Of a stretch of DNA of 64,000 nt, positions 43,792 to 55,167 are shown piece after piece. This DNA is from Agromyces soli (GTDB taxonomy: Bacteria > Actinomycetota > Actinomycetes > Actinomycetales > Microbacteriaceae): contig NZ_CP094533.1 in assembly GCF_022811605.1 (NCBI RefSeq), positions 2,666,001 through 2,730,000 of the forward strand. The letters are read 5' to 3'. The first letter of the stretch is position 1; every line of letters begins with the position of its first letter. The position numbers and the translations under genes are program-made. The notes beneath the pieces were generated by a model. The model made no database searches. It was not told where the DNA came from and saw only the letters and a list, made by a program, of their open reading frames with translations.

Positions 43792-44538
43792 GTGGGGGAG
43801 CCTGAGCTCGCGAGCCATCGGCCGGATGCCGAGGTCATGCGTCCTGCGAAGGTGCTCGAGCTCGCCGCGGGACGCCCGACGATCCCGCTGTGGCGGAACG
43901 AGGCGGGCGGACTGACCTTCCGCATCGAGGGCGACCGCGCGAGCGTCGTGAAGTGGAACCCGACCGGCTCGGGAGAGTCGCTCGCCGACGAGGCCGAGCG
44001 GTTGCGCTGGCTCAGCGGTCGGGTCCCAGCCCCTCGGGTGATCGAGGCGGGGGCGGATGCCTCCGGCGAATGGCTGCTGAGCGAGGCCATCCCGGCCCGC
44101 TCCGCCGTCGACGCGCGCTGGCTGGCCGAGCCCGACACCGCGGTGCGGGCGATCGCGGACGGACTCCGACGCCTGCACTCGCTGGAGGTGGACGACTGCC
44201 CGTACGACTGGGGCGTCGCGCACCGGCTCGCGATCCTGCGCCGCGACGGCCTGCCGGTGCCTGCGGAGCTGCGCGAGCCGCCGCCGGTCGACCCGGTCGT
44301 CTGCCACGGCGACCCGTGCGCGCCGAACACGCTGCTCGGCGACGACGGGGCCTTCGCCGCGATCGTCGACGTGGCGAGGGTCGGCGTCGCGGACCGCTGG
44401 GCCGACCTCGCGGTGGCGAGCCTGAGCCTCGACTGGAACTACGGGCCGGGCTGGCAGCCGGCGTTCTTCGCGGCGTACGGCGTCGAGCCCGACGAGCGAC
44501 GGCTCGCGTACTACCGAGCGCTCTGGAACGCGGAGTGA
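43792..44538 (+). CDS. Aminoglycoside phosphotransferase (APH)-like kinase
   Basis: A 248-residue protein with an APH/choline-kinase fold. The catalytic loop VCHGDPCAPNTLL near 170 and the metal-binding segment IVDVARVGVADRWADLAVA near 192 closely follow APH(3') enzymes. An N-lobe Lys in ASVVKWNP near 53 could bind ATP. GTG 43792 begins directly after the mnmA stop, so the genes are coupled. Chromosomal relatives often have no resistance role; substrate is unknown. Confidence 0.8.
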   Translation: MGEPELASHRPDAEVMRPAKVLELAAGRPTIPLWRNEAGGLTFRIEGDRASVVKWNPTGSGESLADEAERLRWLSGRVPAPRVIEAGADASGEWLLSEAIPARSAVDARWLAEPDTAVRAIADGLRRLHSLEVDDCPYDWGVAHRLAILRRDGLPVPAELREPPPVDPVVCHGDPCAPNTLLGDDGAFAAIVDVARVGVADRWADLAVASLSLDWNYGPGWQPAFFAAYGVEPDERRLAYYRALWNAE

Positions 44539-44555
44539 GTGTCGCCGGTCCTCCG

Positions 44556-46961
<2,406 letters not shown>

Positions 46962-46999
46962 ACTGGCAGGCATCCCCGTCACGACACGTTCGGAGCAGC

Positions 47000-47302
47000 A
47001 TGCCTGAAATCAGTGCGGAGCAGGTCGCCCATCTGGCGAACCTCGCTCGCATCGCGCTCACCGAGGAGGAGATCGCGCACCTCACCACCGAGCTCGGCCA
47101 GATCATGCAGGCCGTCGAGCAGGTGAACCAGGTCGCGACCCCCGACGTCCCGCCGACGAGCCACCCCATCCCGATGCAGAACGTCTTCCGCGCCGATGTG
47201 GTGACCGACGACGTGCTGAGCCCCGAGCAGGCGCTCTCCGGCGCCCCTGAGCGTGACGGCGACCGCTTCGTGGTCTCCGCGATCCTGGGGGAGGAGCAGT
47301 GA
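47000..47302 (+). CDS. gatC: Aspartyl/glutamyl-tRNA amidotransferase subunit C
   Basis: A 100-residue subunit that wraps around GatA and stabilises the complex converting Glu-tRNA(Gln) and Asp-tRNA(Asn) to Gln- and Asn-tRNA. The pattern [17 protein letters not shown] at the start and [14 protein letters not shown] near 75 are typical. ATG 47000 is preceded by GGAG. It overlaps gatA by four bases. Confidence 0.95.
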   Translation: MPEISAEQVAHLANLARIALTEEEIAHLTTELGQIMQAVEQVNQVATPDVPPTSHPIPMQNVFRADVVTDDVLSPEQALSGAPERDGDRFVVSAILGEEQ

Positions 47303-48840
47303 GCCACTCCGACGAGCTGATCCGTCTCAGCGCCGCCGAGCTCGCCGGCCGCCTCGGCCGCGGCGAGGTGAGCTCCGTCGAGGCGACGCAGGCGCACCTC
47401 GACCGCATCGCCGCCGTCGACGGCGCCGTGCACGCGTTCCTCCACGTGAACGCCGAGGGCGCCCTGCGCGCCGCCGCCGAGGTCGACCGGGCCCGCGCCG
47501 CGGGCGAGTCGCTCGGCGAGCTCGCCGGCGTGCCGATCGCCATCAAGGACGTGCTCGTGACCGAGGGCATGCCCTCGACGTCCGGCTCGAAGATCCTCGA
47601 GGGCTGGATCCCGCCGTACGACGCCACCCCCGTGCGCAAGGTCCGCGAGGCGGGCCTCGTGCCGCTCGGCAAGACGAACATGGACGAGTTCGCCATGGGC
47701 TCGTCCACCGAGCACTCCGCGTACGGCCCGACGCACAATCCGTGGGACCTCGACCGCATCCCCGGCGGCTCGGGCGGCGGCTCCGCCGCCTCCGTCGCGG
47801 CCTTCGAGGCGCCCCTCGCCCTCGGCAGCGACACGGGCGGTTCGATCCGTCAGCCCGCGCACGTGACCGGCACGGTCGGCGTGAAGCCCACCTACGGCGC
47901 CGTGAGCCGCTACGGCTCGATCGCGCTGGCCTCCTCGCTCGACCAGATCGGGCCCGTCACCCGCACGGTGCTCGACGCGGCGCTGCTGCAGGACGTCATC
48001 GCGGGCCACGACCCGCACGACTCCACCTCCATCGCCGAGCCGTGGCCCTCGATGGCCGAGGCGGTGCGCCGCGCCGACGTGCAGGGCCTGCGCATCGGCG
48101 TCGTCAAGGAGCTCGACACCGACGGCTTCCAGACCGGCGTCCGTCAGCGATTCCACGAGTCGCTCGAGCTGCTCGAGCGCAACGGCGCCGAGATCGTCGA
48201 GGTCGAGGCGCCCAACTTCGAGCACGCGATCGCCGCCTACTACCTCATCCTGCCCGCCGAGGCCTCCTCGAACCTCGCGAAGTTCGACTCGGTGCGCTTC
48301 GGCCTGCGGGTGACCCCGCAGGGCGGCGGCACGGTCGAGCAGGTCATGGCGGCGAGCCGCGAGGCGGGCTTCGGCCCCGAGGTGAAGCGCCGCATCATCC
48401 TCGGCACCTACGCCCTCTCGGCCGGCTACTACGACGCCTACTACGGCAGCGCCCAGAAGGTGCGCACGCTCGTGCAGCGCGACTTCGACCAGGCCTTCGC
48501 GAAGGTCGACGTGCTCGCCACGCCGACCGCGCCGACGACCGCGTTCAAGCTCGGCGAGAAGCTCGACGATCCGCTCGCGATGTACCTGAACGACATCGCG
48601 ACGATCCCGGCGAACCTCGCCGGCGTCCCCGGCATCTCGCTGCCCGCCGGTCTCGCACCGGAGGACGGCCTGCCCGTCGGCATCCAGTTCCTCGCCCCGG
48701 CCCGCCAGGACGCCCGCCTCTACAACGTCGGCGGCGCCCTCGAGCGGCTGCTCGAGGCGGAGTGGGGCGGCCCGCTGCTCGCGAAGGCCCCCGACCTCTC
48801 GACCCACGAGCTCACCGCGACCGAGGAGGGCGCACTCTGA
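47299..48840 (+). CDS. gatA: Aspartyl/glutamyl-tRNA amidotransferase subunit A
   Basis: A 513-residue amidase that liberates ammonia from glutamine. The Ser-cisSer-Lys triad is visible: Lys in IAIKDVLV near 75, GGSGGGSAA near 155 and [12 protein letters not shown] near 175. GTG 47299 overlaps the gatC end and the stop overlaps gatB by one base, so gatCAB is one coupled operon. Its presence suggests indirect Gln-tRNA formation. Confidence 0.97.
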   Translation: MSHSDELIRLSAAELAGRLGRGEVSSVEATQAHLDRIAAVDGAVHAFLHVNAEGALRAAAEVDRARAAGESLGELAGVPIAIKDVLVTEGMPSTSGSKILEGWIPPYDATPVRKVREAGLVPLGKTNMDEFAMGSSTEHSAYGPTHNPWDLDRIPGGSGGGSAASVAAFEAPLALGSDTGGSIRQPAHVTGTVGVKPTYGAVSRYGSIALASSLDQIGPVTRTVLDAALLQDVIAGHDPHDSTSIAEPWPSMAEAVRRADVQGLRIGVVKELDTDGFQTGVRQRFHESLELLERNGAEIVEVEAPNFEHAIAAYYLILPAEASSNLAKFDSVRFGLRVTPQGGGTVEQVMAASREAGFGPEVKRRIILGTYALSAGYYDAYYGSAQKVRTLVQRDFDQAFAKVDVLATPTAPTTAFKLGEKLDDPLAMYLNDIATIPANLAGVPGISLPAGLAPEDGLPVGIQFLAPARQDARLYNVGGALERLLEAEWGGPLLAKAPDLSTHELTATEEGAL

Positions 48841-50360
48841 TGGCGCGCGTCGAACTGATGGACTACGAGCAGGCGCTCGAGCTCTTCGAGCCGGTGATCG
48901 GCCTCGAGGTGCACGTCGAGCTCAACACCGAGACGAAGATGTTCTCGCCGGCCCCGAACCCGGCGAACGAGAAGTACCACGGCGCGGCGCCGAACACGCT
49001 CGTGTCGCCGGTCTGCCTCGGTCTGCCCGGCTCGCTGCCGGTCGTGAACGGCGAGGCGGTCGAGAAGTCGATCTCGCTCGGCCTGGCCCTCGGTTGCTCG
49101 ATCGCCGAGTCGAGCCGCTTCGCCCGCAAGAACTACTTCTACCCGGACCTCGCGAAGAACTACCAGATCTCGCAGTACGACGAGCCGATCGCGTTCGACG
49201 GCGAGGTCGAGGTCGAGCTCGCCGACGGCCGCACCTTCCAGGTGCCGATCGAGCGCGCGCACATGGAAGAGGACGCGGGCAAGCTCACGCACGTCGGCGG
49301 CGCCACCGGACGCATCCAGGGCGCCGAGTACTCGCTCGTCGACTACAACCGTGCCGGCGTCCCGCTCGTCGAGATCGTCACCCGGCCGATCTTCGGCGCC
49401 GAGGGCGATGCGCCCGAGCTCGCCAAGGCGTACGTGTCGACGATCCGCGACATCGCGATCTCGCTCGGCATCTCCGAGGCGCGGATGGAGCGCGGGAACC
49501 TGCGCTGCGACGCGAACGTGTCGCTGCGCCCGCGGGGCGCGGAGAAGCTCGGCACCCGCACCGAGACGAAGAACGTGAACTCGTTCCGTTCCATCGAGCG
49601 GGCGGTGCGGTACGAGATCCAGCGGCAGGCGGCGATCCTCGCGAAGGGCGGCGCCATCACGCAGGAGACCCGGCACTGGCACGAGGACACGGGCACCACG
49701 AGCCCGGGCCGCCCCAAGTCCGACGCCGACGACTACCGCTACTTCCCAGAGCCCGACCTCGTGCCCGTGGTCCCGTCGCCCGAGCGCGTCGCCGAGCTGC
49801 GCGCCGCGCTGCCCGAGCCGCCGGCGGCCCGCCGTCGCCGGCTCAAGGCCGAATGGAGCTTCACCGACCTCGAGTTCCAGGACGTCGTGAACGGCGGCCT
49901 GCTGAACGAGGTCGCCGCCACGATCGCCGCCGGGGCGAGCCCCGCCGCCGCCCGCAAGTGGTGGACGGGCGAGCTCACCCGACTCGCCAACGCGAGCGAG
50001 ACGGATGCCGCGTCGCTGGCGTCGCCCGAGCACGTCGCCGAGCTCGCCGCCCTCGTCGAGGCCGGCACGCTCACCGACCGTCTCGCGCGTCAGGTGCTCG
50101 AGGGCGTCGTGGCCGGCGAGGGCTCGCCGCAGCAGATCGTCGACGCCCGCGGGCTCGCCGTCGTCTCCGACGACGGCGCCCTCATCGCGGCGATCGACGA
50201 GGCGCTCGCCGCGCAGCCGGACGTGCTCGCCAAGATCCGCGACGGCAAGGTCCAGGCCGCCGGCGCGGTCATCGGCGCCGTCATGAAGGCGATGCAGGGC
50301 AAAGCCGACGCGGCTCGCGTCCGCGAGCTCGTGCTGGAGCGCGCCGCCGCGGCGGAGTAG
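48840..50360 (+). CDS. gatB: Aspartyl/glutamyl-tRNA amidotransferase subunit B
   Basis: A 506-residue kinase/transamidase subunit that activates the misacylated tRNA with ATP. The motifs [18 protein letters not shown] near 18, [18 protein letters not shown] near 97 and [16 protein letters not shown] near 168 are conserved; a YqeY-like C-terminal tail (about 355-506) binds tRNA. ATG 48840 overlaps the gatA stop. A strong hairpin follows the stop. Confidence 0.97.
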   Translation: MARVELMDYEQALELFEPVIGLEVHVELNTETKMFSPAPNPANEKYHGAAPNTLVSPVCLGLPGSLPVVNGEAVEKSISLGLALGCSIAESSRFARKNYFYPDLAKNYQISQYDEPIAFDGEVEVELADGRTFQVPIERAHMEEDAGKLTHVGGATGRIQGAEYSLVDYNRAGVPLVEIVTRPIFGAEGDAPELAKAYVSTIRDIAISLGISEARMERGNLRCDANVSLRPRGAEKLGTRTETKNVNSFRSIERAVRYEIQRQAAILAKGGAITQETRHWHEDTGTTSPGRPKSDADDYRYFPEPDLVPVVPSPERVAELRAALPEPPAARRRRLKAEWSFTDLEFQDVVNGGLLNEVAATIAAGASPAAARKWWTGELTRLANASETDAASLASPEHVAELAALVEAGTLTDRLARQVLEGVVAGEGSPQQIVDARGLAVVSDDGALIAAIDEALAAQPDVLAKIRDGKVQAAGAVIGAVMKAMQGKADAARVRELVLERAAAAE

Positions 50361-50374
50361 CGAACTGCGCTCAC

Positions 50375-50408
50375 GGGAGCCGGTGCCGATTCGTCGGCAC
50401 CGGCTCCC
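50375..50408 (+). terminator. Terminator hairpin after gatB
   Basis: A perfect 15-bp stem, GGGAGCCGGTGCCGA (50375-50389) with TCGGCACCGGCTCCC (50394-50408), and a TTCG tetraloop. The T tract is weak (GTTTC). Confidence 0.8.
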
Positions 50409-50468
50409 AGCCGTTTCGTGGTCGCGCTCGGTACGATCGCCTTCCCCACCAGGAATGACGAGGACAGC

Positions 50469-51089
50469 ATGGGATTCTTCGACCGACTCTTCGGCGCTCC
50501 CGAGGAGCGCCCCGCCGCCCAGCCCGCCCCGCGGGCTCGAGCCCTGAGCGAGGACGAGCTCGCGGTCGAGCGGTACCGCTACCTGCTGCGCACCGCACCG
50601 CCGGAGTCCATCGAGCAGGTGCACGCCGAGGCGTTCGCGAAGCTGACGCCCGAGCAGCGCCAGCAGGTCTTCCAGGCGCTCAGCGAGCAGGCGCCGGCGG
50701 GGGAGCGACTCGTGTCCGACGAGCCCAGCGCGCTCGCGCGGGCGGCGACCCGGCAGGAGCTCCGGGCCCCGGGCAGCATGGAGCGCGCCTTCCAGGGCGG
50801 CGGCCGCGGCGGTGCCGCTGCGGGCGGTCCGTCGTTCGGGCAGATGCTCGGCGGTTCCATGCTCGGCACCATCGCGGGCGTGGTGGTCGGCTCGGCGATC
50901 GCCCAGGCCTTCCTTCCCGGCCCCGGTGCGTTCGAGGCCGGCGGCGGCGAGGGCTCGGCCGAGCAGGGCGGCGACGCCGGCTCGGTCGATGCCGCGGGTG
51001 CCGATCAGGGCGGCGACGGCGGCTTCGGCGACGGCGGCTTCGGCGACTTCGGCGGCGGTGATTTCGGCGGCGGCGACTTCGGCTTCTGA
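50469..51089 (+). CDS. Gly-rich hypothetical protein
   Basis: A 206-residue protein of unknown function. Residues 1-100 are soluble and charged (MGFFDRLFGAPEERP; a helical region DELAVERYRYLLRTAP). A short Gly/Ala hydrophobic stretch (about 133-150, GSMLGTIAGVVVGSAIAQAF) resembles a glycine-zipper membrane segment. The last 55 residues are Gly/Asp/Phe repeats of the type GGDFG. GAGGA precedes ATG 50469. Confidence 0.65.
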   Translation: MGFFDRLFGAPEERPAAQPAPRARALSEDELAVERYRYLLRTAPPESIEQVHAEAFAKLTPEQRQQVFQALSEQAPAGERLVSDEPSALARAATRQELRAPGSMERAFQGGGRGGAAAGGPSFGQMLGGSMLGTIAGVVVGSAIAQAFLPGPGAFEAGGGEGSAEQGGDAGSVDAAGADQGGDGGFGDGGFGDFGGGDFGGGDFGF

Positions 51090-51120
51090 CCACCGGGCCG
51101 GCGATGTCGGCGGCGGGGGA

Positions 51121-51126
51121 TAGGGT
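51121..51126 (+). promoter_or_regulatory. -10 element TAGGGT of dinB, leaderless start
   Basis: TAGGGT ends six bases before ATG 51133. No LexA-type box was recognised nearby. Confidence 0.5.
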
Positions 51127-51132
51127 CGCAGC

Positions 51133-52413
51133 ATGAGCAAGCAGGACGGCTCGTCGAGGCAGGTCACCACCGGTCCCGTCGACGACTCCGGCACCCCCAT
51201 CCTCCACGTCGACATGGACGCCTTCTTCGTCTCCGTCGAGCTGCTGAGCCGACCCGAACTGCGCGGCAAGCCCGTGCTGGTCGGCGGTACGGCCGGGCGA
51301 GGGGTGGTGTCGGCGGCGAGCTACGAGGCACGCCGGTACGGCGTGAACTCCGCGATGCCCATGTCGGTCGCCCTGCAGCGCTGTCCGAACGCCATCGTCC
51401 TCCGGGGCGACTACCGCAAGTACAGCGAGTACTCGCGTCGGGTGCTCACCATCTTCGAGTCGGTCACCCCGCTCGTCGAGCCGCTCTCGATCGACGAGGC
51501 GTTCCTCGACGTCTCGGGCGCGCGGCGGCTGCACGGCAGTCCCGCCGAGATCGCCTGGAGCATCCGCGAGCGCGTTCGGGCCGAGACCGGCCTCACCTGC
51601 TCGGTCGGCGTCGCCGCCTCCAAGTACGTCGCGAAAGTCGCCTCCGGGCGGGCGAAGCCCGACGGCATGCTCGTCGTGCCCGCTGACGAGACCGTCGCCT
51701 TCCTGCACCCGTTGCCGGTCTCGGCGCTCTGGGGCGTCGGCCGGGTGACCGAGCAGTCGCTCGCCAAACTCGGGCTGCACACCGTCGGCGACGTCGCGGC
51801 CATGCCGCCCGACGCCCTCGAACGGGCGGTCGGTCCCGCCCTCGCCGAGCGGCTGCTCCGACTCGCCAACGGCGACGATCCGCGCGAGGTCTCGACGCAC
51901 CGGGTCGAGAAGTCCATCGGACACGAGACCACCTTCGGGCACGATCTCGCCGATCCCGCCGAGATCCGGCGTTCGCTGCTCGACCTCTCGGGCAACGTCG
52001 CGGTGCGGCTGCGGCGGGCCGGCATGGTGGCCCGAACCGTCGTGCTGAAGCTCCGCTACGACGACTTCCGCACGATCACCCGCTCACGAACCCTCGCCGA
52101 GCCGACCGACGTCGCCCGTCGCATCTACGACGAGGCCGTCGAGGCGATGGCCGGACTCGTCGGCCGGGGCGAGCGGGTGCGACTCATCGGGGTCAGGGGC
52201 GAGCAGCTGCGGCCGGCCGACGGAGGGTTCGCGCTGTGGGACCCCGATGAAGAATGGCGCGACGCCGAGCGCACGGTCGACCAGGTCGTGGCGAAGTTCG
52301 GCACGGGCGCGGTCAAGCCCGCAGCCCTCGTGGGTCGCGCGCCCGACCGCTCGGCGGCGGGGGCGCGATTCCGGCAGCCCCTCGACGGCGGCGATCGCCC
52401 CACCGAGCACTGA
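51133..52413 (+). CDS. dinB: DNA polymerase IV (DinB family)
   Basis: A 426-residue Y-family polymerase for lesion bypass. The palm motifs HVDMDAFFVSVEL near 26 and LSIDEAFLDVSGA near 118 supply the catalytic Asp and Glu residues; the thumb HhH region (ALWGVGRVTEQSLAKLG) and little finger (about 265-370) follow. The C-terminal 55 residues are variable and no QLxLF-type clamp-binding motif is obvious. Confidence 0.95.
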   Translation: MSKQDGSSRQVTTGPVDDSGTPILHVDMDAFFVSVELLSRPELRGKPVLVGGTAGRGVVSAASYEARRYGVNSAMPMSVALQRCPNAIVLRGDYRKYSEYSRRVLTIFESVTPLVEPLSIDEAFLDVSGARRLHGSPAEIAWSIRERVRAETGLTCSVGVAASKYVAKVASGRAKPDGMLVVPADETVAFLHPLPVSALWGVGRVTEQSLAKLGLHTVGDVAAMPPDALERAVGPALAERLLRLANGDDPREVSTHRVEKSIGHETTFGHDLADPAEIRRSLLDLSGNVAVRLRRAGMVARTVVLKLRYDDFRTITRSRTLAEPTDVARRIYDEAVEAMAGLVGRGERVRLIGVRGEQLRPADGGFALWDPDEEWRDAERTVDQVVAKFGTGAVKPAALVGRAPDRSAAGARFRQPLDGGDRPTEH

Positions 52414-52464
52414 ACGCGGCAGGCGGGCCGAGCGCAAGCCCTGGAGTCGGATCGCCGGCGCGGG

Positions 52465-52470
52465 TACCGT
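52465..52470 (+). promoter_or_regulatory. -10-like TACCGT, leaderless start
   Basis: TACCGT ends six bases before ATG 52477. Confidence 0.45.
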
Positions 52471-52476
52471 TGACGC

Positions 52477-52812
52477 ATGGCTGAATTCGTGCTCGACCTC
52501 GCAGAGAACGTCGCCGGTGTCGGCGTCAAGACCTCCTACGGCGACGCCGTCGACCTCGACGGCACCACGGTGATCCCCGTCGCGCTCGGCTGGTACGGCT
52601 TCGGCGGCGGCTCAGGCACCGACGACGAGGGCCAGTCCGCCTCGGGCGGCGGTGGCGGCGGGGCATCCATTCCGCTCGGTGCATACGTCGGCCGCGGTGG
52701 TGGAGACGTCCGCTTCGAGCCGAACCTCATCGGGCTGCTGCTCGCCGCGACCCCGTTCGTCTGGGTCGCCGGCAAGGCGCTGAAGGGCATCATCCGCGCG
52801 TTGAAGCGCTGA
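52477..52812 (+). CDS. GerW/YtfJ-like small protein
   Basis: A 111-residue protein. The central pattern VIPVALGWYGFGGGSG, a run of Gly, then ASIPLGAYVGRG and a hydrophobic C-terminal segment with ATPFVWVAGKAL resembles the YtfJ (GerW) spore-protein family, members of which also occur in non-sporulating actinobacteria. This is recalled resemblance, not a search. No signal peptide; the C-terminal hydrophobic stretch (about 85-100) could touch membrane. Function unknown. Confidence 0.55.
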   Translation: MAEFVLDLAENVAGVGVKTSYGDAVDLDGTTVIPVALGWYGFGGGSGTDDEGQSASGGGGGGASIPLGAYVGRGGGDVRFEPNLIGLLLAATPFVWVAGKALKGIIRALKR

Positions 52813-52888
52813 GCGGCGCACCCGCCCACGACACGCGTCGTCACGACGCGCGGCGACGCCGGTCGGCACCTGCCGGCCGGCGTCGGCG

Positions 52889-52894
52889 TATACT
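52889..52894 (+). promoter_or_regulatory. -10 element TATACT ahead of the TPP riboswitch
   Basis: TATACT, close to consensus, lies just before the aptamer, so the riboswitch would start almost at the transcript's 5' end. No clear -35 was found. Confidence 0.55.
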
Positions 52895-52904
52895 TGTGCT
52901 CGAA

Positions 52905-53041
52905 CACGGGAGTCCGGTGAGCCGGGCTGAGAGGAAGGTGCTCCAACCTTCGACCGTCGAACCTGATCTGGGTCATGCCAGCGCAGGGAGATCGATCTCT
53001 TCATTCCCGTGCCGCTTTCCACTGAAGAAAGGGCACGTACA
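52905..53041 (+). promoter_or_regulatory. TPP riboswitch controlling the thiamine transporter operon
   Basis: The aptamer shows the THI-box signatures GCTGAGAGG (52925-52933) and ACCTGATCTGGGTCATGCC (52961-52979) followed by AGCGCAGGGA (52980-52989). Downstream, GTGCCGCTTTC (53009-53019) can pair with GAAAGGGCAC (53027-53036), hiding the AAAGGG ribosome binding site of the GTG at 53042. The 5' CACGGGA (52905-52911) can instead pair with TCCCGTG (53005-53011), which overlaps the sequestering strand. This suggests control of translation start: expression falls when thiamine diphosphate is plentiful. Confidence 0.9.
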
Positions 53042-53680
53042 GTGCACGCGAACGCGAACCAGCAATCCACCGTCGAGCGGCCCGCCAAGCGGACCCGCGA
53101 CCTGCGCTGGCGGGTCGTCGACATCGTCGTCGCCGCCGTCATCGGCGTCGCGACGGGACTCCTCTTCCTGCTCTGGAACAACCTCGGCTACGCCTGGTTC
53201 TCCGCGGCCGACGCCCTCACGCCCGGCCTCGGCGGCATCGCCGTCGGCATCTGGCTCATCGGCGGCGTCCTCGGCGGGCTCATCATCCGCAAGCCCGGTG
53301 CGGCGCTCTTCGTCGAGCTCCTCGCGGCCGTCGTCTCGGCCCTCGTCGGCAATCAGTGGGGCATCGAGACGCTGTACTCGGGCATCGCGCAGGGCCTCTG
53401 CGCCGAGCTGATCTTCGCGCTCTTCGCCTACCGCCGCTTCGGGCTGCTGCCCGCGATCCTCGCCGGCGCGGCGTCGGGTGCGGGTGCCTGGCTGCTCGAA
53501 CTGTTCACCTCGGGCAACCTGCAGAAGTCGCCCGAGTTCCTCGGCCTGTACTTCACCACGATCGTGATCTCCGGCGCGGTGCTTGCCGGCATCCTGGGTT
53601 GGATCATCGTGCGGGCTCTGGCCGCGACCGGCGCGCTCAGCCGCTTCGCCGCCGGACAGGACGTGACGCAGCGGGTATGA
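53042..53680 (+). CDS. ECF transporter substrate-binding subunit, YkoE family
   Basis: A 212-residue membrane protein with about five to six helices. RWRVVDIVVAAVIGVATGLLF at about 19-40 and GLGGIAVGIWLIGGVLGGLI at about 63-83 match YkoE, the S component for hydroxymethylpyrimidine/thiamine uptake. GTG 53042 lies eight bases after the riboswitch-controlled AAAGGG. It overlaps the ATPase gene by four bases; the three transporter parts sit in order. Confidence 0.9.
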   Translation: MHANANQQSTVERPAKRTRDLRWRVVDIVVAAVIGVATGLLFLLWNNLGYAWFSAADALTPGLGGIAVGIWLIGGVLGGLIIRKPGAALFVELLAAVVSALVGNQWGIETLYSGIAQGLCAELIFALFAYRRFGLLPAILAGAASGAGAWLLELFTSGNLQKSPEFLGLYFTTIVISGAVLAGILGWIIVRALAATGALSRFAAGQDVTQRV

Positions 53681-55167
53681 GCGGCACAGGAGACGGGCGC
53701 CCGGCGCCCGCGGGCGTGGAAGCGCGCGGCTGGGGCTGGCGTCACGCCGGCCGCCGCCGCTGGGCGATCGACGGACTCGACCTCAGCGTCGCGCCGGGCG
53801 AACGGGTGCTCCTCGTCGGCCCCTCTGGCAGCGGCAAGTCGACGGTGCTGCACGCTCTCGCCGGAGTCAACGACGGGGCGGAGGAAGGCGAGTCGGTCGG
53901 CGAGATGCTGATCGACGGGCTGCGACCCGCCGAGCGCCGCGGGCGCTCGGGCCTCGTGCTCCAGGATCCCGACTCGCAGGTGGTGCTCTCCAAGGTCGGT
54001 GACGACGTCGCGTTCGGCTGCGAGAACCTCGGCATCGAGCGATCGGAGATCTGGTCGCGCGTCCGGGACGCCCTCGACGCCGTCGGCCTGCAGCTGCCCC
54101 TGGACCACCCGACCAGCCGGCTCTCCGGCGGGCAGAAGCAGCGGCTCGCCCTCGCGGGCGCGATCGCGATGCGGCCCGGCCTGCTGCTGCTCGACGAGCC
54201 GACGGCGAACCTCGATCCCGCGGGGGTCGCCGAGGTGCGCGACGCGGTCTCCCGCGTGCTCGATCGCACGGGGGCGACCCTCGTCGTCGTCGAGCACCGC
54301 GTCGACGTCTGGCACCGGCTCGTCGACCGGATGGTGGTGCTCGGTCGCGACGGCCGGGTGATCGCCGACGGCCGGCCGGCCGAGGTGCTCGTGTCCGCCC
54401 GCGCCGAACTGCTGGCCGCGGGCGTGTGGGTGCCCGGCGAGCCGCTCGAGGTGGGCTCGGCCCGCGCCGTCACGGTGCCCGGCGACGAGGCGCTGCTGCG
54501 CGGGCACGAGCTGACCATCGGCCGCTCCGCGGTCCGCCCTCTCCTCGCAGAGATCGAACTGGCCGTCCCGGCCGGCGCCTCGACCGTGCTCACCGGGCCG
54601 AACGGTGCGGGCAAGTCGACCCTCGCGCTGACACTGGGTGGACTGATCCGGCCGCTCGCCGGCCGGGTCGCCGCTGCACCCGCCCTCGCGAGGGGGCTCG
54701 GGGGCGACCCTGCGGGCTGGCGTTCCCGGGAACTGCTGAGCCGGATCGGCACGGTGTTCCAGGAACCGGAGCACCAGTTCGTCGCCCGGACCGTGCGGGC
54801 CGAGCTCGGTGTCGCCCTCCGCGCGCTCGGCGCGAAGGACGCGGCGGCGCGCATCGAACCGGTGCTCGAACGCCTCCGTCTCGCCCACCTCGCCGAGGCG
54901 AACCCGTTCACGCTCTCCGGCGGCGAACAGCGCCGGCTGACGGTCGCCTCCGTCCTCGTCGCCCGTCCCGGTGTCGTGATCCTCGACGAGCCCACCTTCG
55001 GCCAGGACCGGTTGACCTGGATCGAACTCGTCCGGCTCGTCCGTGAGCTCACCGACGACGGCGTCGCCGTGCTCTCCGTGACGCACGATGCGGCGTACCG
55101 CGAGGCGCTCGGGGACGTCAGGTACGCCCTCGGCGCCGACGCCCTCGCAGAGGGCAGGGCGGCATGA
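53677..55167 (+). CDS. ECF transporter ATPase with two fused ABC domains (YkoD-like)
   Basis: A 496-residue energising subunit. Domain 1 has Walker A GPSGSGKST near 48, signature LSGGQKQRLALAG near 149 and LLLLDEPTANLDP. Domain 2 has GPNGAGKST near 309, LSGGEQRRLTVAS near 413 and VVILDEPTFGQDR. The fusion replaces separate EcfA and EcfA' subunits. It overlaps both neighbours by four bases, consistent with one coupled operon. Confidence 0.93.
   Translation: MSGTGDGRPAPAGVEARGWGWRHAGRRRWAIDGLDLSVAPGERVLLVGPSGSGKSTVLHALAGVNDGAEEGESVGEMLIDGLRPAERRGRSGLVLQDPDSQVVLSKVGDDVAFGCENLGIERSEIWSRVRDALDAVGLQLPLDHPTSRLSGGQKQRLALAGAIAMRPGLLLLDEPTANLDPAGVAEVRDAVSRVLDRTGATLVVVEHRVDVWHRLVDRMVVLGRDGRVIADGRPAEVLVSARAELLAAGVWVPGEPLEVGSARAVTVPGDEALLRGHELTIGRSAVRPLLAEIELAVPAGASTVLTGPNGAGKSTLALTLGGLIRPLAGRVAAAPALARGLGGDPAGWRSRELLSRIGTVFQEPEHQFVARTVRAELGVALRALGAKDAAARIEPVLERLRLAHLAEANPFTLSGGEQRRLTVASVLVARPGVVILDEPTFGQDRLTWIELVRLVRELTDDGVAVLSVTHDAAYREALGDVRYALGADALAEGRAA

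Noticed and set aside
47253-48839. A long frame that joins seamlessly to gatB and could look like a giant fusion protein
   Set aside because: The part before 48840 is an Arg-rich shadow of gatA; GatB begins at the ATG overlapping the gatA stop.
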